Shown here: positions 1 through 8,968 of the stretch, piece after piece | Numbering within the stretch: position 1 is the stretch's first letter | How the letters are laid out: each line of letters opens with the position of its first letter | Assembly: GCF_003184185.1 (NCBI RefSeq) | Contig: NZ_QHJG01000028.1 | Coordinates: forward strand, 1-64,000 | From: Legionella qingyii | GTDB taxonomy: Bacteria > Pseudomonadota > Gammaproteobacteria > Legionellales > Legionellaceae | Direction of reading: 5' to 3' | DNA length: 64,000 nucleotides | Notes under the pieces: model-generated | Told to the model about the DNA's origin: nothing | The model's input: only the letters and a program-made list of their open reading frames with translations | Databases searched by the model: none | Translations under genes and position numbers: made by a program

Positions 1-2
1 TC

Positions 3-59
3 CGGAATCGGTGATCAAATGACTAACGGAATTAGTGATCAAGTCCTCCGGAATACGCA
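3..59. repeat. Short repeats resembling the end of an IS21-like element
   Basis: Three copies of a motif close to CGGAATNNGTGATCAA lie at 3-18, 27-42 and (degenerate, only CGGAAT kept) 49-55. Tandem short repeats near the tip are typical of IS21-family ends, where the transposase binds several sites. The tip could be the CA at 58-59. The rest of the element would lie outside the window, so the family is a guess. Confidence 0.3.
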
Positions 60-259
60 ATCGAAATTAATGAGAATAGTCTCGTGAACTAATCATAAAG
101 AGAATTTGTACGTTTTTTTTGATTCAGTAAATTGAAATACAGCTCAAAATAATTTGAGTTACTAAAGGGGAAATTTTTTTGTTCATTATTTACATAATCA
201 ATCTTTTTATCGCAGGATGGTACTAGTGATAGAAAAAGAAACCACCAAAGTGATTTTTC

Positions 260-985
260 TTATTGAGAAACCATCCTAAGCGATACATTTTCATGCCAAT
301 TTATAATGTAAGGATTTTCATATCCTTCAATTGAAGCAACGTGCAATGCCCATTGTTTTTCCCAAGAACTTGGAGGAAATGTTTTATTCCAGACCATAAA
401 CAATTGTCTTTGCGATGAGCTTAAGGATAAGCCATAATGATTCGCCATAAATAAATAAGCGCGTGCCACCACTCCTTTGGCAGAATCAGGCGGCTCAGCA
501 CGCCGCAATTTTTTATCAATTTTCATGGGACATCCTAGATAATCGGGTTGTGTAGGCAACACGCTAAATCGATAGTTCGAACGGGCTTGATTCACCACCC
601 CTACTTCTGGCCATAAGTTATAAAGTTCGGCTTCCACATGGCGAAATTGTTCATCGATTTTTTCACAACATCGTCGCCCTTTATAGGGTTTTCCCTGTTT
701 ATCCTCGCACATTGGTTCTCGCCAACACGCAAATTGCCGCCCAAAATGCTCGGCAGCCATAATATGCTCCCACTCAATACGATGTGCTCGTTTGATTGAA
801 TCAGCAGCTAGCATGCCGCAACTGGCTAGATTAACTTCTTTTTCTTCATAACTGCATTGGCAATATATGGTATGTGGGTGTTTCTTAAATAATTGTGCCG
901 CAATTTTCTTGGATTGTGAAAAAGAGCCTGGAGTCTGAGCATAACTTAGAGAGATACAGCACAATAAAACTAAAATTCGATACAT
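260..985 (-). CDS. endA: Endonuclease I (EndA/Dns family), secreted
   Basis: This encodes a 241-aa secreted or periplasmic nuclease of the endonuclease I family, which cuts double-stranded DNA non-specifically. A signal peptide is visible at residues 1-16 (LVLLCCISLSYA). The family core follows: RIEWEHIMAAEHFG holds the catalytic histidine of the beta-beta-alpha-Me fold, and ELYNLWPEVGVVNQARSNYRF carries the conserved asparagines. Many cysteines suggest disulfides in the periplasm. The length matches the family (about 230-240 aa). It stands alone, with no operon partner. A plasmid-borne EndA could degrade incoming or extracellular DNA; that role is inferred. The ATG at 985 directly precedes the hydrophobic leader. 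Confidence 0.9.
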   Translation of the reverse strand: MYRILVLLCCISLSYAQTPGSFSQSKKIAAQLFKKHPHTIYCQCSYEEKEVNLASCGMLAADSIKRAHRIEWEHIMAAEHFGRQFACWREPMCEDKQGKPYKGRRCCEKIDEQFRHVEAELYNLWPEVGVVNQARSNYRFSVLPTQPDYLGCPMKIDKKLRRAEPPDSAKGVVARAYLFMANHYGLSLSSSQRQLFMVWNKTFPPSSWEKQWALHVASIEGYENPYIINWHENVSLRMVSQ

Positions 986-1160
986 AAGATACCATGAAGG
1001 AAAAAATAGGCGTCATTATAAGATAGTTCGTTGTTTCTTCTATAGAAAAAATATTACGGATAAAAACATCAAATAATAAGCATTGAATGCATACATAAAC
1101 CAAGCATAAGTCTCTAAAGTAGCCTCGCTCCTTTTAGAAAATATCAGTGGTTGAAATAAG

Positions 1161-1831
1161 TTAAGTGTGATTCAGGCTTGCATACACCACAATACCACCG
1201 ATTTTTTTTGTATTTAGACCCAGCAATAATTGCTTGTATCCTGAATACAGAATATCCCAAGCTTGTTGACCAAATTGCTGCTTAACCTGCTCACGCTTTT
1301 GTTCAAAAGAATCTAATAAAATTGTATACCAGTGAATAAAGTGCTCGCTGAGATCAACACTTTCTTTAAATGTCCATCCAGTTGCAGAGAGCTGCTTCTT
1401 TATTTCAGGTAAATAAATTGGATTAAAACGAGTGTCCCGTGAGAATCTGAATGCTGTCATAATTTTTTTAACGCAATTTCTTTAGATTCAAAACAAAAAA
1501 AGGCACTGCAGCTATAAATGCATTGAAATGATTTGTGAGAAAGCTTTGTGCTGCTCAAAATATCTTCGCATATAAATTTAACGTCAGGATAGCTCGTCTT
1601 TGCGCGATCAAGATCAATAAGATTTCTATCGATATCAACGCCTGTAACTATACCCTATCCTTTTTTTTGTACATAATGAGCAGTTCCACCTAATCCACAT
1701 CCAACATTAAGTAAACGATTTTCGCTGTTTTTAGCAATAGGTGATAAAGAAACCTCGATTGCTTCAATTTCACTAGGATGCGCAAAGTCCCCTTCTCTTA
1801 ACATTGCCAATATCTGTTTCGTATATTCCAT
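1161..1831 (-). pseudogene. Decayed class I SAM-dependent methyltransferase
   Basis: Reading down from an ATG at 1831, the frame gives a methyltransferase N-terminus with the SAM-binding motif LLNVGCGLGGTAHYV and then TGVDIDRNLID. An in-frame TAG at 1655-1657 falls where relatives usually have tryptophan (KG-stop-GIVTGVD), so it looks like a TGG-to-TAG change. Near 1465 the frame is lost in a run of seven A. Adding one A would join ALKK to the downstream 99-aa frame (1161-1460), which holds a typical methyltransferase C-terminus (YLPEIKKQLSATGW to IGGIVVYA). Part of the middle may also be missing. It is not expected to make an active enzyme. Its original substrate cannot be told. Confidence 0.75.
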
Positions 1832-1888
1832 ATCGCAACTCCACTGTTATCCCACAGAGTTATCAACAGAAAATGTGAATAACTTGTC

Positions 1889-1998
1889 GCTGTCGCAATG
1901 ATATGGACTCATCCTCCCTTTTAAACGGCTATTAGATGAGCCAAACTGTTTTTGTGTAAAAACAAAAAGAAAAGGAGAGTCCATATCATTGCGACAGC
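1889..1998. repeat. 110-bp element with perfect 22-bp inverted ends
   Basis: Bases 1889-1910 and 1977-1998 are exact inverted copies (core GTCGCAATGATATGGACTC). The 66-bp interior is non-coding and contains a smaller hairpin (TGTTTTT/AAAAACA, 1947-1964). It lies between the dead methyltransferase gene and the rep gene. It could be a miniature transposable element, an insertion-sequence remnant, or a structured regulatory/terminator element. No clear target duplication was seen. Confidence 0.6.
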
Positions 1999-2115
1999 TA
2001 CTAACTTAACCTTTATTTCTCATTCTCACGTACGTAAATAGCTTTATCTTTATGGTTAGTTTCAAAGACAATTTGAATCTTTCTGAGTTTTTAGAATACA
2101 TCAAGTGAACAATAT

Positions 2116-3378
2116 TTACTCAACGACCTCTTCCATATTTAATTCCTCCTTTTGCTGTAGGAACATTTCAATCGAAGGCATTTCTGTATTTTGCATCACT
2201 TCTTTTAGAAAAAGATAAAACCTATCTCTGATAAGCACGTTTTCCATTCCATTTTTTTCAAATAACGAATAATAGACCGTCTTTTTTATCTTTGCTTGAA
2301 ACTGCTGAACTACGTTGTTCTTTTCAAATTCGGATAAGTTGTTGAACATAGTCTCAATATGCTTGCGCTTAAACAGATCGTATTCTTCTATATTTTTTTT
2401 ACTAGCGATCTCATCCTTTTTGGGATTAACTATATGTTCTTTTGAACTTACCGGTGACTGGTAATCATCTTTTAATGCTGCCATTAAATATTTTGATAAG
2501 TTTCTAATCGCACCATTTTTATATGGTTCGCTACTAGTTATTAAATTGATTTTTTCTTCTATGTAAGATTTATCAAATTGCTTAAGCACTTCATCAACTT
2601 GTTTTGATGAAAAGCCAAATTTTTGTTTTAACTTCTCTACTAAATCATTAAATGTATCTTGACCTAAGATTGCATTTTGTTGTTGTTTGTTTCTTATAAG
2701 AAATCTAATCGACACAACTTGGCGATTAAGCTTCCTAAATTCAGGTTCTACTGACATTAATGTATATTGATTAACTTCATCTACCGCCTTTTTTATGACT
2801 CTATGATTCAAATCCCTAAATATTTTATACAATCCATCTTCAACACCCATTAACTTTCTAAATGTTTCAAGATCAAACCAAGGCGTATTTCCAATGGATT
2901 TATATCTATTACAATTCTCATATAGGGTTAATCCATAACTTGATTGAAATTTTGTCTGGATATTAAGATCAATTTTACCGTATCGCACTGGATGATATAA
3001 TAATTTTCTCATTTTATTACTATATGAGTATCTACATATAGAACCTCTAATTGATACATCAGAAATAATTGAACTTGCGTTCCATGTTTCACTATCCTCT
3101 GATAGCTCGTCAATAACATTCCACTCAATTACAGTTGATAAAAGTTTTAATAAAGCATCCTTAACTTTTCGATGATCATTACTATCGAATCCGACAAGCT
3201 TTGTTAGTTCGGAAATTTGGATTACATGATCATCTTGTGTCATCAAATTATGATATGCATGAAATAATAAAGCATTAGCAATTTTTCTCTGTAGTAAAGT
3301 TATCTTCCCATGACAGTGGATTGTTGCTATATGTTTCTTTAACTCAAATTTCTCTTTATTTATTGTTGTTATTGTCAT
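2116..3378 (-). CDS. rep: Plasmid replication initiator, Rep_3/RepB-like
   Basis: This is a 420-aa plasmid initiator that should bind the iterons and open the origin. The N-terminal half (about residues 15-235) has the Rep_3 layout of two winged-helix domains: KITLLQRKIANALLFHAY, then RHDKVKDALLKLL-like helices, SIISDVSIRGSICRYSYS, and KFQSSYGLTLYENCNRYK. The C-terminal part (about 240-420) is charged, helical and not recognised. It lies directly downstream of the three long iterons at 3410-3693, as expected for a self-regulated iteron replicon. The ATG at 3378 has a poor ribosome binding site. The gene runs in the same direction as parA/parB. Confidence 0.85.
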   Translation of the reverse strand: MTITTINKEKFELKKHIATIHCHGKITLLQRKIANALLFHAYHNLMTQDDHVIQISELTKLVGFDSNDHRKVKDALLKLLSTVIEWNVIDELSEDSETWNASSIISDVSIRGSICRYSYSNKMRKLLYHPVRYGKIDLNIQTKFQSSYGLTLYENCNRYKSIGNTPWFDLETFRKLMGVEDGLYKIFRDLNHRVIKKAVDEVNQYTLMSVEPEFRKLNRQVVSIRFLIRNKQQQNAILGQDTFNDLVEKLKQKFGFSSKQVDEVLKQFDKSYIEEKINLITSSEPYKNGAIRNLSKYLMAALKDDYQSPVSSKEHIVNPKKDEIASKKNIEEYDLFKRKHIETMFNNLSEFEKNNVVQQFQAKIKKTVYYSLFEKNGMENVLIRDRFYLFLKEVMQNTEMPSIEMFLQQKEELNMEEVVE

Positions 3379-3409
3379 TCCAAGTCCTTTGTAGACTTCA
3401 GCTCAAGAA

Positions 3410-3693
3410 AAGTTAAGTGGCTTAACTTTTTCCTGCAAACGTCACATTTCGTCAAATCTTCTTAAAATTTAAATTCATCGGTCTAATAGGAAAGTTAAGT
3501 GACTTAACTTTCTCCCGTAAGTGTCACATTTAAATAATTTGCCTTAATCTACCTATGCCACTGAGCCAACTAGAAGATAAAATTAATTAGTCTTATCTAG
3601 CAAGCATGGCAATTTATTATGTATGTTATAAAAATTGAGCTGCTTTAAACATAAAGTTAAGTCACTTAACTTTTTCCTGCAAACGTCACATTT
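3410..3693 (-). repeat. Rep-proximal iteron array, three long composite repeats
   Basis: Three direct repeats lie at 3410-3449, 3492-3531 and 3654-3693. Each is a 19-bp palindrome (AAGTTAAGTNNCTTAACTT) followed two bases later by a 19-bp iteron (TCCTGCAAACGTCACATTT; the middle copy is degenerate). Spacing is about 82 and 162 bp, so the third copy is one period further away. Between them is AT-rich DNA. This is probably the origin and/or the operator of rep. The palindrome may be a second binding site for Rep, ParB or the 118-aa protein. Confidence 0.75.
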
Positions 3694-3744
3694 GCTTTCT
3701 TAACATAACTAGAAATCTATAAATTCTTATTTCAAAAGTAAAAA

Positions 3745-4101
3745 TTAAGACTTAATTAATCTTTGTAAAATAGCTGTTCTCAATATCTTACTTTGAACAC
3801 CTTCAAGAGAAGGGTAGTCTGTTCTTATATTAATTACAGCATCACTAATTAATGTTTTAAAAGATCTATCTACAGAGATGTAGTCTAATTTTTCAAACCC
3901 CTGCATTTGATCACTTAACATGACAAGTTCTTTATAATTATTCATATTTAACAACTCAAGTACTGCCTCACAAATCCATTTACTCTTGCCTTTTAAATCA
4001 TATCCGCTCTTTATCATATCGTTTTTTAAGTCTGATAAGATTAGTTCAGAAATAAAGTAACTTATCCTAGCTTTAGTGTTTTTTGTATCTATCTTAATCA
4101 T
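3745..4101 (-). CDS. Small protein of the partition operon, function unknown
   Basis: This encodes a 118-aa protein that I do not recognise. It is predicted mostly alpha-helical, with KARISYFISELILSDLKNDMIKSG near the N-terminus and a basic tail. Its start overlaps the end of parB by 8 bases, so it is very probably translated with parA-parB. It lies between the partition genes and the iterons of rep. That position suggests a copy-number, partition or DNA-binding accessory role. This is inferred from location only. Confidence 0.6.
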   Translation of the reverse strand: MIKIDTKNTKARISYFISELILSDLKNDMIKSGYDLKGKSKWICEAVLELLNMNNYKELVMLSDQMQGFEKLDYISVDRSFKTLISDAVINIRTDYPSLEGVQSKILRTAILQRLIKS

Positions 4102-5107
4102 TAACTTGTTCCAAACTTGAAATAATAGTTTTTAGTGCTCTAGAAATATCTCTTGGATTATCCATATTAACTTTGGATAGATTTGTTTTTAACATTCTAT
4201 CTTCAACATGATCTAATAAAATACAGAATATTTTCTTTGCTGCATTAATATTATTTATTGAACCCAAACTAATTTTTTTTCCTCTTACATAAGAGGAAAC
4301 CATGACATGTTCATGTTGGTGATTTATTTCAAAATTTATTTCAAGATATTTTTTTAAATCAACAAGTGTTGCTCCATTTATAGCGTCCTGTATCGCCTTA
4401 TTTCTAAGATTTAAATCTTTGATTTGACACAATATAGCTATCTTCTCAATATTAGAGATCTTATTTTCAGCGATTATCTTTCTAATATCTTGATCTGCAG
4501 CCAAAAGTAACTTTAAATTTGAAGCATGAGGTTTTGAACAGCCTATTAAATTACTAATATCTACAGGCCTTATATCATTGATATTAAAATTTGATGCTTT
4601 CGCATAAGCGTTTACAATCATTTCAAAATTAAGAAGTCTATCGTGCAAGGAAAGGTCTGTCCGTTCGGAATTTTCCACCCATTGCAATAATCTAATTTTA
4701 AGCTCATCAGGTTTTTTATCTATTATTTTGGCTTGTATATCTGTCTTGCCAATTAAAATAGAGGCTAATGTTCGACGTTCACCAGCAATTAGACGATAAC
4801 TTGCATTTGATTCATACACTATGACCGGATTTAGAATGCCATGCTCATTTATTGAATTTGCCAATGATCGTAATTCTTCTTTTTCTGTAGTTTTTATTTC
4901 CAATAAAGGATCGTTGTCAGAAATTCCATGGAGCAGATCGTTCATTGAGATCGTTAATGTCCTTGGATTATCAGGATCAACCTCTATTTTACTTAATGGA
5001 ATAACATCAATACGTAATTGATTTGAGTAATTTTGAGCTGCAGCAAAAGTCTGTTCTAATCCATCTGATAAAGAACTTCCTATAGAAAATACTTTTCTCT
5101 TAGCCAT
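4094..5107 (-). CDS. parB: ParB-family partition protein
   Basis: This is a 337-aa centromere-binding protein that should load on a parS-like site and work with ParA to segregate plasmid copies. The ParB/Srx nuclease-like domain is seen at about residues 35-130, with IEVDPDNPRTL, then LANSINEHGILNPVIVYE and the nucleotide-binding YRLIAGERRTLAS. A helix-turn-helix follows at about 180-205 (DISNLIGCSKPHASNLKLLL). The C-terminal 100 residues would dimerise. The ATG at 5107 overlaps the end of parA by 8 bases, indicating one operon. No separate parS was identified; the palindromes at 3410, 3492 and 3654 are candidates. Confidence 0.9.
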   Translation of the reverse strand: MAKRKVFSIGSSLSDGLEQTFAAAQNYSNQLRIDVIPLSKIEVDPDNPRTLTISMNDLLHGISDNDPLLEIKTTEKEELRSLANSINEHGILNPVIVYESNASYRLIAGERRTLASILIGKTDIQAKIIDKKPDELKIRLLQWVENSERTDLSLHDRLLNFEMIVNAYAKASNFNINDIRPVDISNLIGCSKPHASNLKLLLAADQDIRKIIAENKISNIEKIAILCQIKDLNLRNKAIQDAINGATLVDLKKYLEINFEINHQHEHVMVSSYVRGKKISLGSINNINAAKKIFCILLDHVEDRMLKTNLSKVNMDNPRDISRALKTIISSLEQVND

Positions 5108-5972
5108 TGTTAAATACCTTATTCGTTATATATTGACATACATTTTCATACTCAATTCGTTCTATACTATTTTCTGAAAGCTCGAAAATACTTTTAGGAT
5201 TTGCATTTTCAGCAAGTATTTCTGTATAGACAGATCTTTTCTTTATCTCATGAGGAATAACATATTTAGAGGTAAATTCCTTATTTCTGAGATCGTTTAG
5301 AAAATGCTTATGAATGTTAATATTTCGTACTTGATTAGGTAAAATTCCGATCAATTCAATGGGGTTATCTTTGGATCTTGCGTACGTTTCCTGTTTCCAA
5401 AGTTGCAACATCCCATAAATTCCCTCAATAGAAAATTGCTCCATTTGTGCTGGAATAACTAAATGAGTGGCAGCTTTTATTGCTGAAATTGTTAAAGGTC
5501 CTTTTGATGGCGGTGTATCAATAATAATCACATCATATGCTTTTTGTACCTCAGGATCTTCTACAAATTTTTTAATTTGCAAATGTACTTTTTCTTTAAC
5601 TTCATTTTTCGTGACTGCTTCTGCTTCTTGTAATTTAATTGAGTGTGCAGGTGCAATTTCAAGATTATTAATTTGAGTAGGGTAGGGGATAACTCCTTCG
5701 CCATAGAATATATTTGCAATGCCACTTCTACCATCCCAGTCTGTATCAATGTCAGGCTCATAATCTGGATGCAAAGGGGGGATTTTTCCTCCTTGATAAG
5801 CTGGATCATAAGTCATCTGAAGATACCGGCCAGAAAAATTAGCCTGTGGATCTAGATCCATTGATAATACTTTTCTGTTTTGTATTAGTGCCAAATACTC
5901 AGCCAGTACAATTGAATTTGTTGTCTTTCCCTCCCCACCTTTGTGGGTTGCATTTACAATAACTTTTGCCAT
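5100..5972 (-). CDS. parA: ParA-family partition ATPase
   Basis: This is the Walker-type ATPase of the plasmid segregation system. The deviant Walker A box KGGEGKTT comes right after the start (MAKVIVNATHKGGEGKTT). It is followed by VLSMDLDPQANFSG and the Walker B/A' region YDVIIIDTPPSKGP. The ATG at 5972 is preferred over an in-frame ATG 11 codons upstream (6005), because ParA proteins normally begin a few residues before the beta strand of Walker A. Neither start has a strong ribosome binding site. There is no N-terminal helix-turn-helix, so it resembles short Soj/type Ib ParA proteins, whose operon is usually repressed by the partner. It is first in a three-gene operon (parA-parB-unknown). 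Confidence 0.9.
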   Translation of the reverse strand: MAKVIVNATHKGGEGKTTNSIVLAEYLALIQNRKVLSMDLDPQANFSGRYLQMTYDPAYQGGKIPPLHPDYEPDIDTDWDGRSGIANIFYGEGVIPYPTQINNLEIAPAHSIKLQEAEAVTKNEVKEKVHLQIKKFVEDPEVQKAYDVIIIDTPPSKGPLTISAIKAATHLVIPAQMEQFSIEGIYGMLQLWKQETYARSKDNPIELIGILPNQVRNINIHKHFLNDLRNKEFTSKYVIPHEIKKRSVYTEILAENANPKSIFELSENSIERIEYENVCQYITNKVFNNG

Positions 5973-6005
5973 ATTGTTACTATTAAGTAGGTTATGTAAA
6001 AACAT

Positions 6006-6267
6006 AATATATGCATTTGCATGTTATATGCAATATAAAATCAACAACTAACAGTTTGTTTTTTTGTTTAAGTAGTTTAAATTGTTTAACCCAATTCAAC
6101 TAATTGTTTTTAAAAGTTTTTTTTAGTTGAAAGGTGTCGTTTACGGGATTTGATGTGACATTTACAGGGGGGTAAGTGACATAAGCAGGATGGATTTGTG
6201 ACATTTGCGGGATTTTAATGTGACGTATAGAGGGAAATGTGACGTTTGCAGGATTATGGTTAAATGA
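6006..6267. other. Intergenic region upstream of parA: AT-rich tract and iterons, possible origin
   Basis: A very AT-rich stretch (about 6040-6130, many T runs and TTTAA steps) lies next to the six iterons at 6131-6253. AT-rich DNA beside iterons is the usual arrangement of a melting region at oriV. The promoter of parA should also lie here. Which of the two iteron arrays holds the working origin cannot be decided from sequence. Confidence 0.5.
6131..6253 (+). repeat. Second iteron array, six copies, inverse to the rep-side array
   Basis: Six direct repeats with consensus AATGTGACRTTTGCAGGA start near 6131, 6152, 6175, 6196, 6217 and 6236, a period of about 19-23 bp (two helical turns). The last copy (6236-6253) is identical to the reverse complement of the iterons at 3431 and 3675. 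So the same protein, presumably Rep, should bind on both sides of the par operon. Copies 1, 3 and 5 are degenerate. Confidence 0.8.
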
Positions 6268-6348
6268 TCTATGGTGATTTGGCTATTAAGTTATAACATC
6301 GAATTGTTTTTGCTGCATTTAATTGATGTTGTTTATTGCTTTTTCTCA

Positions 6349-6354
6349 TATAAT
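6349..6354 (+). promoter_or_regulatory. Possible -10 element for the POT transporter
   Basis: A perfect TATAAT lies about 115 bp before the transporter start. The best -35 candidates (TTGATG at 6323, TTGTTT at 6329) have poor spacing (20 and 14 bp), so the promoter is weakly supported. It lies inside a 62-aa hydrophobic open frame (6271-6459), which makes that frame less likely to be a leader cistron. Confidence 0.3.
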
Positions 6355-6467
6355 TACTTACTTTTGATTGCGATATTATTCGTCACTATAAATTTGTTAA
6401 GCAACTTTCTTCCTACAAAATTAAATAGCATGGGTGGGCTTACAATAATAGAGTGTTAGGACGTTAA

Positions 6468-7922
6468 ATGGATGTTGGAAAGAGGGTTTCTAAAGGGATA
6501 GCATATTTACATTGGCTAAACGGAATAACAACATTTAGTTTCGCTATCTTATTTTCATCGTTGTCGCTTTACTTAACTAAAAGAATTGGGTTGAGCCAAA
6601 CAGAATCTAATGGAATTGTAGGTTTTTTTCTTGCCTCGAATTTTATTCTGCATTTTGTTTCTGGTTATATTGGAGATAGATTTTTAAATAATCGATTGCT
6701 ATTTGCTATTTCAACACTCATACAAACTTTAGGTTTAATAGTGCTTAATTTTTCGGATTCTTTTGTGTATCTAGGGTTAAGCTTGTTTCTTATAGGGTGT
6801 GGTTTAGGATCTACATGTATTAACTGCCTTATTACCCAACAATTTACAGGTCACGAAAATGAATTAAGAGAAAAAGCATTTTTTCATAATTACAGTGCGA
6901 TGAATATAGGATTTCTCTCCGGTTATGTTATGAGCGGGTTTATTGATATTCACGATAGATACGATCGTTTATTTGAAGTAAGTAATTTGATTAATCTAAT
7001 TACAGTGTTTTTCATTATTAAGTCGTGGAGATATTTCGCAAAAAATAAAGTAAATACCATGGATGAGTTAAAGAGGGGTCGACTAGGGCTGGCATTAATC
7101 ATACTTATTATACCTATCCTTCTGGCAGGGTTTTATTGTTCTTGGTTAGCAAATGGCCTCATACTCTTTATTGGTGCTGCGGCTTTATTCTATATCACAT
7201 TACTTGGACGTAGTTTAAGTACGCATAATGCACGGAAAAAAATTTATTCTTTTGTATTTTTAACGGGAAGTTCAATTGTATTTTGGATGCTCTATTTTGT
7301 AGGGCCTATGGGGGTTACTCAGTTTCTGAAGTATAATGTGAATATTTATATAGCTTCTAATTATATTCCTCCGCAATGGTTAATGAATTTAAATTCAATT
7401 TTTGTAATTATCGGCTCACCCATAGCAATCACTCTATTTGATAAACTAAGAAAGAAACAAATCACCATTTCGATATCTAAACAATTTATGTGTTCCTTAG
7501 TATTTATTGCAATGTCTTTTTTGACATTGACTATTGGCATAATGAATTGTGGCACTGAGGGATTAACTAGTATGGTTTGGATTATCGCGCATTATCTTCT
7601 TCAAGCGATAGGGGAGTTGCTTATTGCTCCAGTTGGTTACGCGATGATAGGAAGTCTTGCGCCAGAAAAACTGCAAGGGCTTATGATGGGGATATGGATG
7701 ATGGCTTCAGGAATAGCAGCCACATTATCCAATTATTTTTCTAATTTAATGACTCAATCTGAATCATTAAATCCACTTGTTAGCAATGAACATTATATGA
7801 GCGCATTTACCCAGCTAGGTCTTTATGCCATCTTTGGTGCGCTCATTCTCTGGTTTTGTTCTAAAACGATTGAGAATAGTATACAAAAAACGTCGGTCGA
7901 AGCGATCAAAGGAATGGCATAA
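6468..7922 (+). CDS. POT/PTR-family peptide transporter (MFS)
   Basis: This is a 484-aa inner-membrane transporter with about 12-14 hydrophobic helices, of the proton-coupled oligopeptide (POT/PTR2) branch of the major facilitator superfamily. The family signature after helix 2 is visible: FVSGYIGDRFLNNRLLFAIS, matching the GxxGDRxxxRR loop. An EKLQGLMMGIWMMASGIA segment near helix 10-11 is also typical. The start at 6468 has an AGGA ribosome site 7 bases upstream. Such transporters take up di/tripeptides or move peptide-like compounds. Next to a putative peptide-modifying cluster it may export or import the product, but a regulator block on the other strand separates it from that cluster. 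The substrate is unknown. Confidence 0.85.
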   Translation: MDVGKRVSKGIAYLHWLNGITTFSFAILFSSLSLYLTKRIGLSQTESNGIVGFFLASNFILHFVSGYIGDRFLNNRLLFAISTLIQTLGLIVLNFSDSFVYLGLSLFLIGCGLGSTCINCLITQQFTGHENELREKAFFHNYSAMNIGFLSGYVMSGFIDIHDRYDRLFEVSNLINLITVFFIIKSWRYFAKNKVNTMDELKRGRLGLALIILIIPILLAGFYCSWLANGLILFIGAAALFYITLLGRSLSTHNARKKIYSFVFLTGSSIVFWMLYFVGPMGVTQFLKYNVNIYIASNYIPPQWLMNLNSIFVIIGSPIAITLFDKLRKKQITISISKQFMCSLVFIAMSFLTLTIGIMNCGTEGLTSMVWIIAHYLLQAIGELLIAPVGYAMIGSLAPEKLQGLMMGIWMMASGIAATLSNYFSNLMTQSESLNPLVSNEHYMSAFTQLGLYAIFGALILWFCSKTIENSIQKTSVEAIKGMA

Positions 7923-7923
7923 T

Positions 7924-8946
7924 CTATTGTAATGATAATTCAGCCTGTAATTTGGATAACTTTGTTTCTTCTTGAACTAATATGGTTAGAAAATTTTTCA
8001 ATATATTAGGGTTTTTTATTGTTTTGATATCCTTTTTAATGCCATTTATAAGACTTTGTTGAATTTGAAGTGACTTTTGTAATTTCATGTTAGTACATGG
8101 GGGATCGGCTAATTCATAAACATTGGATAAACGTTTATTTGTAGCAATCTCATCTAATCCAGAGTAAGCACATTCCTCTTTCTTTAATAGCAGTCGAATA
8201 GCATTTTCCTGATCTTGCTCTTCTTTGTAACGTTTCCCTTCCGGAGAATATTGATTAAATCCTTTGGGTGTTCTCCAGCGATTTGAGCGAAGAAGTTGAG
8301 AAATGATATTAATTTTGTGTTGAAAAGTGCCAACATTTTGAAATTGTTCTTGGTTAGTTAATGAAAATACAACTTCATCCAAGACTTTTTGTGGTGAAGA
8401 TATTTTTATTCCGTGTTGCTTTTGGACATTCAATAACATCCCTTTAGCAATATTGAGCTCGTTTAGTGGTAATTTAGTATCTGAATGAGAAATGGTAATA
8501 TTATTAATTACTCTATTATTTTCTTTATTAATGATATCTGTTGAAACAAGATAATCCATTCTCTCGTTTATATCCGGCTCAGGAACAAACTCCTTTTCTT
8601 TTATCTCTATAGTGTTTTGGGGCTCTTTGGGGATCAGTTGTAATTTTTTTTGAAGCGTTTCTGTAATGGCAATAAAGGAACGAGGTACACCGTAATATTT
8701 AAATCGCTTTCTGATAATGAAGCCGTTTTCTTCTAAATTCTTTAGATAAATATATATTCTGCTTTCACTAAACCCAAGCTCTGCTGCAAGTTCAGGAATT
8801 TTTTTTGTAAACCATAATCTATTCTCACGCTTTAAAAGAGTGCCTTGATGATGAAAGATTATTTTATCTAAGAGAAGAGCTTCTTTAGGGCATTTTGTTA
8901 ATGAAAGAAGCTTGTTAAAGCCTAAATAATAAATCGAATTATTCAT
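7924..8946 (-). CDS. Winged-helix-like protein, function unknown
   Basis: This encodes a 340-aa soluble protein. Residues 20-100 look like a winged-helix DNA-binding domain: a helical start (CPKEALLLDKIIFHH), then ELAAELGFSESRIYIYLKNL as helix-turn-helix and GFIIRKRFKYYGVPRSFIAI as the wing. The remainder is helical and charged with a coiled-coil-like tail (QIQQSLINGIKKDIKTIKN), and has no recognised domain. Similar winged-helix proteins occur on plasmids as replication or regulatory factors. It converges on the POT gene, ending one base after it. It lies 22 bp downstream of the small LuxR-type gene, so the two are probably co-transcribed. A role as regulator of the adjacent cluster is possible but inferred. 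Confidence 0.6.
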   Translation of the reverse strand: MNNSIYYLGFNKLLSLTKCPKEALLLDKIIFHHQGTLLKRENRLWFTKKIPELAAELGFSESRIYIYLKNLEENGFIIRKRFKYYGVPRSFIAITETLQKKLQLIPKEPQNTIEIKEKEFVPEPDINERMDYLVSTDIINKENNRVINNITISHSDTKLPLNELNIAKGMLLNVQKQHGIKISSPQKVLDEVVFSLTNQEQFQNVGTFQHKINIISQLLRSNRWRTPKGFNQYSPEGKRYKEEQDQENAIRLLLKKEECAYSGLDEIATNKRLSNVYELADPPCTNMKLQKSLQIQQSLINGIKKDIKTIKNPNILKNFLTILVQEETKLSKLQAELSLQ

Positions 8947-8968
8947 AATACATCCATGTGAAAAAAAA

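Noticed and set aside
885..1103. 72-aa minus-strand open frame
   Set aside because: It overlaps the endA start in another frame and has no ribosome site or protein-like pattern.
6271..6459. 62-aa hydrophobic open frame before the POT gene
   Set aside because: AT-rich low-complexity composition, no ribosome site, and a promoter-like TATAAT inside; kept only as a weak precursor candidate in the findings.
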